Assembly: GCA_018894105.1 (NCBI GenBank)
Contig: CM032124.1
Coordinates: forward strand, 8,417,501 to 8,481,500
DNA from: Jacaranda mimosifolia
Lineage: Eukaryota; Streptophyta; Magnoliopsida; Lamiales; Bignoniaceae
Direction of reading: 5' to 3'
DNA length: 64,000 bases
Shown here piece by piece: positions 45,155 through 56,175 of this stretch (position 1 is its first letter; every line of letters starts with the position of its first letter). The position numbers and the translations under genes are program-made. The notes beneath the pieces are model-generated. The model did no database searches. It saw only the letters and a program-made list of their open reading frames with translations, and was not told where the DNA came from.

Positions 45155-47789
45155 ATATTTAGTATATATATTTTTATATTATACATACATACAACTAATA
45201 ATATTTAACTCAAATTTCCATCCATTTACAAACAAAAATTGCAATGAATTACATTAACAGTAAAAATATCTCCAAAACACAACCAAACACACAAATACAC
45301 TTCAAAATATTTTTTGACTTTTGTCCAAAAGATATACAAAAATACATTACATTTTTCAATTCCACCATCGCATTCTCAATCCTATTTTTTAAAAAAATAC
45401 AAATTAAAACATCATAAAACATAACCAGACATTCCCAAAAACTTGCATGCATAATTGGTGTCTCTTTGCCTTCGTTTCTTTTTCTTGTTGAGTTCATAAT
45501 ATTGCTTAATTGTTGATAGTTTTTCTTCAATTTTGTTGAGATTCGTAATTAAGTTTATAAATGAATTCAGACATTTATATTTTGCATTATTTAATTCAGT
45601 TCAATTGTCTCTTGCTCTGTGTGTGTTGACAGTGAAATATAGATTTTTTTAATCTACAAAATTATGGGAGAATTATATGCAGGTTGAGCATGCATTATCC
45701 ACGTGATGATAAAAGAAGAAAAATACTTCAATGCCCTGTAAAGGAGGCAAAATATATAAATTGCCATTGGGATCCGTGTCTTTTAAATACTCCCTCATTT
45801 AATGCAAAATGATACAAAATAAAATTTTACCAATCACCTAAATAGAGACCTAGTCGATCCAGAATGTAGCTACAACCGACTTCCGACCTTCATTCGAATA
45901 ACCATCTAATAGGCCATTTAAGCAAGCCAGACACAATCCCAATCTTATTTTGTTCTATTGATCTCAAAGATAAATATACTACCGATTTAAAGGATAAATG
46001 TACTGAAACTATTTTGTGTAGCAGCACCATGATTGAAATGTTCAAATCTATTTACTATTTCAAGTGGCTTTTGATTTAGATAGTAAAGGATGAGATTAAA
46101 ATGATATCATGGAGCAAGTTAATTAAATGAATAGAAAAGGGTCACCGAGAAATGGGTATAATCGTATATTTTTTTTCTCATAATAAAAATGAGTTCAATC
46201 CAACTTTACATGGGACCCCATTTTCTTCTTTTTAATAAAAAACTATAATATGTTGTCATTATTAATTATGCATTGTTGATTGTAATTAATTTGGATGTTT
46301 AGTTGCGTATGTCAGTACTTATTATGCGACTGAATATATGCAACTTTTAACCTATAGACATGTATGCTTTTTAAATAATTTTAGTATAACCAATTTATTT
46401 TTAATCAAATATCAAATAGAAAATATATATGGATATAAATTCTATATAAATAATGCTGCAAATAATTCAATTAACTCGACTTTATTTATTGAATAATCCA
46501 AAAAAAATTACCTTTAGGGAATAATTTTCACAATAATAAACAAAACCAATTATATATTTTATTATTCTAATTACTGTACCTATCAAATATTATTTAATCA
46601 TTCACATCATTATTCAATCAATTATTATAATTATATATCACAATCATATCCAATGATTTTATATATCATATATATTTCATTTCATTATACAAATACATAT
46701 TAATTAGTATTTTATTTCATTTCTCTTGACTTACTAGACAAAAAAGCAACTAATTTTAGCATCAATAATAAAAATTATCTCCCCTCAAATATGATCAAAC
46801 ATACAATATTCCCCAAAACATTTTATATTTATTCCCCAAAATATAAAAAAAGTTTCATCACATTCTTCAATCCCACTTTCAAAATTTATTTATCCAAAAT
46901 ATACAAATTAAAACACCAAAAAACTTAATCCAATATTGCCATTGATTTTCACTACCAATATACATCATTTTGGCTTGGGCTTTCTAGATGTGGGGGAACA
47001 GGCACAGCTGCCGAGGGTGGGGTTTTCTGGTTCTGGATGCGACGATTTTTGCATTATTAGTGCAATGATTTTTAAATATATTTGCTTTTCTATTACATTA
47101 TTATTATTTTTTTGTTTGAAAATGTAAATCGAATTGAGATTTAAAATTCTTTGCTACTTGTTTATATTCAAAAAAGTGTAAACAAAGGCATTTTTTTTTC
47201 AACATAATTTATTAATAACGGAATCAATCGAAATAAAAAAAAATTATATTCATCTAGTTGATATATATATATATTTTTCATAATGAAAATAGATTTTTAT
47301 TACTAATAAAATCATGAGAAGCTATAGAATAAATATTGATATATATTTCTTTTTGGATATTGTGACAAGCCTCATGAGTGTTTTGAGTCATCATAAAGCA
47401 AACCCTAGCTCCACAAACTAAGTTAAGTTCACATAATTAAGGTTATTGTATCAATAAAACATCATGACATCCTTTTTTTGTTGTTGTTGTAGTAAGGATA
47501 TAAAATTACCAATTCTAAACTGTTTTCTCTCAAAGTAGGAATACAAAATATATACAGTTTGTAATTCAATTCTCATTTAAAGCTCTATAACAAAATTCAA
47601 ATATATTGTAATGAAAGAAAAAAAAAATTGTAATATGTATATGATATGGGTAAAGTTGGCCTCTTGTCACATCTTGGTTTGACCTCCAGAAGAGCATAGA
47701 CAAGGATGAGAAGGCAAGTAGGCCTTCAGGTTGCTTGCCACAACACTTTCTTCGAATTGATGGCCTCTAAGTCGACCACCATCATGCGA
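45155..47789. other. AT-rich spacer with MITE debris
   Basis: The stretch near 45230-45445 ends CATAACCAGACATTCCC, like the right ends of family F MITEs. Another MITE-like stretch (CCCCAAAACATTTTATATT and similar) lies near 46780-46930. No supported gene. Confidence 0.4.
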
Positions 47790-48050
47790 TTCCAAGACAG
47801 CTTAGGATCTTTCCTTGTTATGGGTGTTGATGGGTCGGGTTGGGTTGATTTTGAGAGAAAATTTAGTTTGAGCTAATTGAATTTAATCGAGTTGGGTCAA
47901 ATCAGGATTCAATTTCATGTGCTTCCAAGATGACCTAGGCTCTTTCCTTGTTAGGGTTGTTTATAGGTTAAGCTGGGTCGATTTTGAGAGAAAAATTAGT
48001 TCAAGCCAATTAAACTTAATTGAGTTGGGCAGAATCGGATTTCATAAAAT
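47788..48050. repeat. Tandem duplication spanning the left end of a MITE
   Basis: Two copies of a unit of about 130 bp, at roughly 47788-47918 and 47919-48050. Both begin TTCCAAGA(C/T), pass through CTTTCCTTGTTA and GATTTTGAGAGAAAA, and include both MITE-flanking and MITE sequence. Confidence 0.7.
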
Positions 48051-48760
48051 TGAATCTTCAAGTCTCAATCAAGCAAATCCAATCTAGTTTAGGTTGGTTT
48101 GGGTTGGATAGTTGGGTTTACTTGTTTATTTATTTTTCTTTTTTTCCCCTTTTCCTACTCATTCTTTTTATATAAAAACTACATACCAATTAAATTTTAA
48201 AACTTCAATATTTTCAACCAAGTTTAAAGATAGTCAAATATATAAACAAGTTCAACATGTCACATCAACAAAATTAAAGATAGTCAAATACATAACAAGT
48301 TCAACATGTCACATCAACAAAATTAAAATGTACTTACATTATGACATCAACACACCATGTTAATAGAATCTAAAATTTATATCAAGAAGACAAAATATAG
48401 CTTCATCTCAAGTTCCATTACAACAAAACTAAAACCTGAATTGCACATTAAACATAATATATGAAATACAAGGAGACTAAAAAGTAGAAAGATTGGAAGA
48501 GTGAAGAAAATATATATATATATATATATATATGTAAAAAAAGATAATTATTTTTTAATATTTAATGAAGTTCATTGTGTTGGGTTAGGTCGGGTTAGTT
48601 TAGTTTGGGTATGTAGATATGAAATCCAATAACTGAACCAATTGTAATTAGTTTTGATCGGGTTTTACCTAATTGAACCCGATTACTCAATCTAACAGGT
48701 TGGTTTGGTTCGAATTGTTAAGTTCATTGGACAAATTCAATCTAATGAACACCCTTACTT
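47816..48760. mobile_element. hAT-type MITE with internal duplications
   Basis: Left end TATGGGTGTTGATGGGTCGG; right end in reverse complement TAAGGGTGTTCATTAGATTG. It carries GGTTGGGTTG motifs on one side and CAACCC/AACCCGA motifs on the other. Flanking 8-mers are only loosely alike. A 50-bp direct duplication (core AGTTCAACATGTCACATCAA) lies at about 48223-48322. Confidence 0.6.
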
Positions 48761-49310
48761 CTTGCATTTGCAGCTCTTAAGGTAAATAGAGGGCATTAAA
48801 CTTTGCTCGACCAATCGTACTCATTTGGCCACACCCCACTTTAGGGTGTTGGAGGACCTTAACAATAGGTCTTGAGCTGATCAATTGTGAGAGATTGAAC
48901 ACTTGGATGACCACCTTAAATCTAGCAAATATTACGTCAACTGTCCTCTACTGCATTAAAAGATGTCCCTTAGTCAACTCCATCCATATTTAATGCTGAT
49001 GTTGGACCTTTAGCACTTATTTATTGCAATTAGGCAATGATCAAGCTGTGCAATAGCAAGTTTATTATCACTTTCTAAAAGACATACAATATTCCTATGA
49101 TAATGATGGACACCACTTGATCAAATGGAGGGCAGATCCATCATTTCAAACTCACACTCTAACAACTATAAATGCACCCTCTCATAAATATTTTAAATAA
49201 ACACTTTAACAGCTCAAATTGCCTTCTCATTGTTTAACTTGCACTCTATTACTAAACAAATTTACACTTTATTGCTCAACTGACTTAAATATTGAAGGAT
49301 TTTAGCCAAA
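48761..49310. other. Spacer, no gene seen
   Basis: Moderately mixed composition, no recognisable coding frame. Confidence 0.35.
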
Positions 49311-49315
49311 AGTAG

Positions 49316-49530
49316 GAATGACATTTTATATTCGATCTGCGGGTGCCCATTCCGATTGCTCCAATTGAGGCAAGTAAAAAACCCACCCCGCAGTGGGGTA
49401 GGATAGGTTTATATATTAATATCTGCGGCGTGGCTTAGGTTTGGGTTTATGGTATACCCGCCTTGCCTCGCCCTAAAATATTTATCATTATAATTTTGGT
49501 ATGTATTTTTTAAATTTTAATATATATATA
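49316..49530. mobile_element. Left half of a hAT-like repeat split by element B
   Basis: Begins TAGGAATGACATTTTATATT and carries CTGCGGGTGCCCATTCCG and ACCCACCCCGCAGTGGGGTA. The presumed right half is 59863-60323, ending ATTGCCATCTCTA. Confidence 0.5.
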
Positions 49531-50246
49531 TGATATGGGGCTATAGGCTCGACCCAAAGACTATAGACCTAAGGGTGTAGCATTGGGCCCATCTCATCCT
49601 TAAAGCCCAATCGTGCTACCTACTTCAGATGATCCAGGTCGACCTCTTATGTCTCTCCTGAAAGGGTGCAGTGATTCTACTAGGCCGCAGACCAGAGCTA
49701 CTGCTTGACCTGTTCGATCATGGCGCTCGACCACCTCTTGCGCCTCGCATTAACCTATTATAAGGTTGACCCTATCATAGATCAGGGAGGTCGACTCGAT
49801 ACAGAATCAACTCTCGGCCGCATTAAATGTCCTGACAGGGAGCATGCAGTGCGGCCATCCCAGTACCACCATACTGCTGAGGCACGCCTACAGTATACTA
49901 TTCTGCCCATGAAATCTGGAGATGCAACCACCTGAAATAGTACAAGAATGAGAGATGACCTAAATCCCCTCATGCAAGGACACTAGGAGAAAGCTATAAA
50001 TACCCTATTTCCAGCCTTACTAAAGGTATGTTATTCTCTACAAAAGGCCCTCACTTTGTTGCTCATCATATCTAGTCGATCTCATATTGACTTGAGTATC
50101 AGAGTGCCCTAATCGAGGGCACCTCGGCTAGCACTCGTGATTGTAGGATTCTGCTCAACCACTTTTGGAGTTCGACCACTCGACTAGATAGGTCGGTCCT
50201 CCAAATTAACTCAAGATTCAGTTACAAGCAGTTTTCACCCTCATCA
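49531..50246 (+). repeat. 5' LTR of element B
   Basis: 716 bp. It shares with the 3' LTR blocks such as GGGCTATAGGCTCG, GGGTGTAGCAT and TTTTGGAGTTCGACCACTCG. The 3' LTR is about 90 bp longer. Confidence 0.9.
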
Positions 50247-50289
50247 TTTAGCACCCTCTGTAGGAACCTGTGGCTCCGCAATCGAAAAT

Positions 50290-51728
50290 AATTAATACTA
50301 GGTGAGCCTTCTCAGGAAGAAAAGGAAATCAGAGGTCTGCCTCTACCTCGCCTCAACCTCCGCAAGAACTGGGCGCGCCGGGGTTGAACGCTCAACCTAA
50401 ACATGTGGTCACCCTAATTATGCCCCAATTAATGCAGCTCATCAACGAGCAAATATCGGCCCAAATTCTGCTCAACTCTCTGCGGCTCTGAATCGACATG
50501 CCGTACAGCCAGAACCGACGACCAATGTAACTCTGCAATCTGCACCCATTGAGGAGAGACCGCCTAAAGAAAATCAAGATTGACTGGAATCCAAACGGTC
50601 TCCCTCGAGATATAAAATTAGCCCAGGCTATTTTCCAAGGGAAATAGCCCAGCCTACCCCCCGCGAAGAGGTAGCGAATTCAGTAGACCACAATGTTTGA
50701 CCCGTTTGAGCCCTGCAGCACGATAGGGTCGAGCGCTTAAGAGCCATGCCGTACAGGAATGCATCCCACGCTAATAAGGAAAAATGAGAGGAGGTATCCC
50801 ACCAAGTCCAGCAATTAAACAGGCTACTGGAGGAAATCTCAAAGAGAAACACAGAGAGAAATCACTATCAAGAGGGGCTGTCAAGGTTCTAACGAGAGAG
50901 AGACTCATCGTTCGTCCAGGAGATCATTGACGAGTGCATCACCGTCGATGCCAAAGTCCCAAAAGTCCTACCCAGATACGATGGCTTGTCAGACCTAAAT
51001 GAGCATTTGATGTAATTCGAGCACATGATGCAGCTGCATGGGCATAGCGACTACATCCACGCTAAGATGATAGTAACAAACTTTCAGGGGATAGAGCTTG
51101 ACTGGTTCGTTAAGCTGGAGCTAACGTCGATATACTTATACGACTAGTTGTGCGATAAATTTTTGCACCAATTTGCGAGTAGAATGAAGGCAAAGCTCCC
51201 ATATACCCACCTACACATGGTGAAACAGAATAAAGGAGAATCCCTTCGAGACTTTTTTACCAGATTTAACACAAAAGTCCTAAAGATTGATAGCCCCCCG
51301 GATAGAGTTCCTGATCGACGTGATTTTCTTAGGCCTCAGACACAAGGAATGTACCAACGCATTGGTTTCGTCGATCTCCCATCAAATGCTTCCATGATTA
51401 TACTTCGCTTAACCTCATCAGGAAAGAGGTGTTGTTTGCTATCCAACACGACAATATCCTTAAAAGGCCCGGGAAGCTAACCGCGAATGAGTAGCCATGA
51501 AAAAGTTAAAGAAGTACTGCCATTTTCACAAGCAAAATGGGCATGCCACAGAAGATTGTTTCAATTTGCACGATGAGATCGAAAGGCTGATTAGGTAGGG
51601 CAATCTCAAAAAAATATTGATGAACATACCAGACGTGAAGAGGGTAAAACCGATCGAACTCCCCATAGAGAAAGGTCGGCTAGCCCAAGAAGAGAAGATA
51701 AAGGAAAGAAGCCTGCCTAAGATCCCCA
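50290..51728 (+). pseudogene. gag remnant of element B
   Basis: Segments in shifting frames read as Gypsy gag: IIDECITVDAKVPKVLPRYD, then DKFLHQFASRMKAKLPYTHL and KGESLRDFFTRFN, and a zinc-knuckle-like region with [20 protein letters not shown] near 51515-51575. In-frame stops (for example near 51010 and 51145) break it. Confidence 0.75.
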
Positions 51729-51729
51729 C

Positions 51730-53200
51730 TTGCCTATCAGAGGCATCATCGACATGATTGCAAGAGCTCCTACTGGGGAGGACTCAAAGACCGCCCAGAA
51801 ACAGACCCAAAGACGACTGGAATTGACCAAATTAGCCCAGGTCGAGACCATTTTTCAGCTCTCAACCAGCACAGAACCAATTTCCTTCATCGAGTTCGAC
51901 CTCGACCATTTGGAGAATCGAGGAGTCGACCGCAAGATAGACTACCCCATGGTGGTAACGGTCGAAATAGCCAATTTTGAAGTAAGAAAAATCCTGGTCG
52001 ACAATGGCAGCTCTGCGAACATCATATTTTTATCAACCTTGAAAAGAATAAATTAGGGCAATTAAAATTTGAGCCAGTCCGTATGCCATTGGTTGGATTT
52101 GGGGGATTAGAGATCATCCCGAAGGGATCCATTAACCTGTCCACATTATTTGGACAAGCACCTTGCAGTAGAACCTTGATGATAAACTACCTGGTAGTCG
52201 ACGCTCCATTCGCCTACAATATCATCATTGATCGACCTGCCCTGAACGACTTTAGGGCCATTGTCTCGACCAACCATATGAAGATCAAATTCCCAACCTC
52301 AGTAGGAGTAGGGGAGCTTTTGTGCAACGTTAGGGAAGTATGGCGCTGCCATACCATTTCAGTTGAGTCCAATGAGTAGAAGACCCAACCTTAGCCAAAG
52401 CCATCAGGGGAAGCCCTTGTAGTGAAACCCGAGGAGGGGCCTACATCTACGAAAAGAAGATTAGAAAGCACCAGGTCGAGCCCGTTGAGTGGTTTAAAAC
52501 GATCAAGCTAGAACCTGAAAACCCTGACAAGACCTCTCGGATCGGGAAAGATATGGGCCACCATCTGGAGTGCCTCATGGTCAATTTCCTCTGAAGAAAC
52601 ATCGACGTGTTCGCATGGAAAGCTTCCGAACTCCAAGGAATTGACCTAAATGTCATTGCCCATCGTCTCAATGTGGACCCCTCCTATAAATCGGTGAGGC
52701 AGAAAATAAGAACCTTCAATGCTGAGAGATCCCAAATCATCGAAGAGGAGCTCAACAAACTGTTGGGGGCAGGATATATTGTAGAAATTCAATATCCCTC
52801 TTGGCTTTGTAATGTTGTACTAGTCCCTAAGAATAAGGGAAAGTGGCGTATGTATAATGATTTTACTCATTTGAATAAAACTTGCCCCAAAGATCTTTAC
52901 CCCCTGCCTCGCATAGATTTATTAGTGGATTCCACGGCCGGTTGCCAATTATTGAGCATGATGGATGCTTTCCAAGGCTACTAACAAATATTTATAGCAC
53001 CTGAGGACAAGGACAAGACCTCTTTCGTCATCCCCAATGGAGTATACTGTTTCTTAGTCATGCCCTTTGGACTTAAGAACGTGGGGGTAATGTACCAAAG
53101 ATTAGTCAACTTCATGTTCAAGAGCGAGATCGAAAAATCAATAGAGGTCTACGTCGATGACATGATTGTCAAAACAAAAAAAACTGAGGAAACTTAATCG
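51730..53200 (+). pseudogene. Protease and reverse transcriptase remnant of element B
   Basis: The aspartic protease active site appears as LVDNGSSANI (about 51997-52026; the family usually has D-T-G). RT follows: the VDPSYKSVRQKIRTF region near 52671, VPKNKGKWRMYNDFTHLNK near 52830, a stop at 52982-52984, then the catalytic YVDD at 53150-53161. Frames are interrupted several times, so no continuous polyprotein can be made. Confidence 0.85.
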
Positions 53201-54300
53201 ACCTCGACCACACTTTCTCTATACTAAGGGCATTTGGTATGAAACTCAACCCTAGTAAGTGCACTTTGGGAGTTTGAGGAGGCAAGTTCCTGGGCTGCAT
53301 GGTCAGTCAAAGGGGAATCAAAGCGAACCTACAGAAGATCCAAGCAGTTTTGGACATCGCCACGCCCTGAACGGTTCAAGACGTACAGTACCTAGTCGGT
53401 AGGATAATAGTCCTCAGTAGATTCATTGTATGACTGGCCGACAAGAGTCTCCCTTTCTTCAAAATACTTAGAAATGCAAAAAAAATTGGGATTCCAATGG
53501 ATCGAATAGTGCGACCAGGCTCTCATCAAACTCAATCAATACCTCTCCTCGCCACCCATGCTCACCAAGCCCAAGCTGAGAGAAGTTTTGCAACTTTTCT
53601 TAGCCTTGTCCACCGCTTCGATCAGTTCGATGTTGTCCTCGATGAGAGATGAAACTCACCGACCTGTTTATTACTGCAGTAAGGCCCTATAGGGGACCAA
53701 GCACAATTAACTAGAGATCGAGAAGTTTGCGCTCGCCCTGGTTACAGCAGCACGAAAATTATGACCTTACTTCCAGTTTCATGCGATCATAGTGCTAACA
53801 AATCAGCCGATAAAGCAAGTGTTGTCGAAGCTAGACACGTCAGAAAGACTCACCAAATGGGCTATCGAGCTCGAGGAGTCCGACATCACATTCCAACCAT
53901 GAGCAGCCATAAAAGCACAGGTTTTAGCCAATTTTTTCGCTGAAAGGCTCGACCTTCTTGACCAACACGATTGGAATTCCTCCATATAGACATTACACTT
54001 CAATGGATCAGTAACCACCTCGGGATGGGGAATTGGTGTTTCACTTCACTGCCCACTCGCCGAGGGATATGATTTTGCAATAAAACTCAACTTCATGGTC
54101 ACCAACAACGAGGTAGAGTATGAAACCCTCATCGCTGGGATGAACATGGCCGTAGCTCGAGGCATCGAACAGCTAGTTCTGATCACCGATTTCCAGCTGG
54201 TGGCGGAGTAGGTCAAAGGAAACTTTGAAGCCAAAGAAGCTAAGATGTGTCAGTACTTGGTTGAGGTGAAACGATTACAGCGATCATTCAAAAGCTTTAC
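53201..54300 (+). pseudogene. RNase H remnant of element B
   Basis: The connection region is badly broken. The RNase H part is readable near 53990-54300: FNGSVTTSGWGIGVSLHCPL, NNEVEYETLIAGMNMA and ITDFQLVAE before a stop near 54210. Confidence 0.7.
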
Positions 54301-55401
54301 CTTGAGTCAGGTACCCCCTAGATGCCTAACACCTGACGAAGTAAATGACATCCTTCACAAGATTCTCGCAGGCATTTGTGGAAATCATTCTGGAGGTAGG
54401 TCCCTGGCGCAAAAAATTACACGATATGGGTATTTCTTGCCTACTTTATTAAAAGATTTAGTCGACTTTGCTAGAAAGTGCCCATCCTACCAATTTCACT
54501 CAAACATGCCGCACCAGCTCGCAGCATCGATGGTAAACATCTAGATCACATTGCTATTCGACCAGTGGGGGATCGACATAGTTGGATCTCTACCAAAGAC
54601 ATTCGGCTAATGATAATTTATCATCGTTACGGTCGAGGACTTTACTAAGTGGGTTGAGGTGGAAGCAGTTTCGAAGATAACCGATGCTGCCATCAAGAGC
54701 TTCATTTGTAATAACATAATCTATCATTTCGGCTTGCCCAAAATTTTGATCTCAGACAATGGGTCTCAATTTCAAAGTAAACACATGAGAAACTGGTGCG
54801 AGGCCTTCGGAATCTACCAACACTTCATTTTGATCGGTAACCCCCAGGCTAACGGTCATACAGAGGTCACAAATAGAACAGTCATTGACCACCTCAAAGC
54901 TCGAATAAAAAAAACTAGAACAAGCTGGGCGAACGACCTCCCCGGGTCGCTGTGGGCATACACAACCACCCCTTGAGCAGCCACAGCCCGCAACCCTTAC
55001 AGCTTGATCTACGGCTCCAAAGCAGTGATTCCATCTGAGCTAGCGTAACACATGGTTCGAGTGATCCATTTAACCTATTCAGAAATGCAACATAAAGGGC
55101 CATCGACCTCGTCACCATCGATGAGCTTTGACACGCAGCCTACAACACAATGCAACGATACAAGTTAAAAATGATGGAACATTACAAAAAAGCAGTTCGA
55201 CTGCGCAGTTTCAAAGTCGAAGACCTCATCCTTAAGAAAGTCGAAGTGTTAAGAAATGTAGGAAAGCTCAAGCCAAAATGGGAGGGCCCGTACTCCGTGG
55301 TCAAAGTGTCAAAGCATAACACATACCTACTTGTAGACACACAAGGCAATGAACTACAGCGAGCTTGGAACTCTATAAATCTAAAGAAGTTCTATGTATA
55401 A
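54301..55401 (+). pseudogene. Integrase remnant of element B
   Basis: The zinc-binding HHCC part is seen (GNHSGG... KCPSYQ, 54380-54495). The catalytic triad is visible as WGIDIVG near 54569, ISDNGSQF near 54750 and NGHTEVTNR near 54855. The C-terminal GKLKPKWEGPYSVVKV (from 55261) ends at a stop at 55399-55401. Stops at 54542-54544, 54608 and beyond 54970, plus a frameshift before 55150, disable it. Confidence 0.85.
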
Positions 55402-55469
55402 AGAGGCCACTGGTCTCCATTGTATTTCTTCGCAAGAATGAAAATTTATGACACATTCTGCAAATACCT

Positions 55470-55865
55470 ACTTGGTACAAATTGATCATTTAGAGTTGAC
55501 CACAAAGTCGACCAAGCAGGTTTCCAGCTGTCAAGTCAAGGCTTCATAGCCAAGACCAAATAAACGAATTGATCGTTTAGAGTCAACCGCAAAATTGACC
55601 AAGCAGAGCCGCCAAGTAAAGGTTTCACAACCAAGGCCAAATAAACGAATTGATCGTTTAGGGTCGACCAAGCAGGCTTTTATTTGCCAAGTCCAAGTCA
55701 AGGCTTCACAGCCAAGACCAAATAAATGAATTGATCATTTAGAGTCGACCACGGAGTCAACCAAGCAGGCTTTTAGTCGCCAAGTCCAAGTCGAGGCTTC
55801 ACAGCTGAGACCAAGCAAACAATTTGATCATTTACAATCGACCCCGTAGTCGACCACAAGGGCCT
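55470..55865 (+). repeat. Tandem repeats downstream of integrase in element B
   Basis: Five units of about 80-94 bp, each with GAATTGATC(A/G)TTTAGAGTCGACC, CCAAGCAGGC and AAGGCTTCACAGCCAAGACC blocks. Unit starts lie near 55482, 55566, 55649, 55730 and 55822. They contain the palindromes TGATCA and GGTCGACC. Confidence 0.85.
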
Positions 55866-56175
55866 CGAACCGATATTCCAAAAACACTTAAAATGTGGTG
55901 GTTTAGGTCAACATGGTTTGCTCGACGAGAATCTTAAACTATTTCCACCATTTTCGATAATGCACTACATTAAATTGAATTGTTTACTTAAGAACAATTA
56001 TCATTCGACAAAAGCAAATATGTTAAAAGTGAAGTAAAGACAATGCACATAGGTGAGCGCATGAGTATTTCATTTAAGTTCAATATTCCAAATTACAACC
56101 ATCAAATGTAGTGAAATAAAAAAGTACATCAAAAGAAAAGCATCAGCTCGATCCAGCGCCTTCATTTGGCCCACC

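Noticed and set aside
53761..53943. 60-codon plus-strand frame in element B
   Set aside because: Out of frame with the RNase H region; it is an alternate reading of decayed pol.
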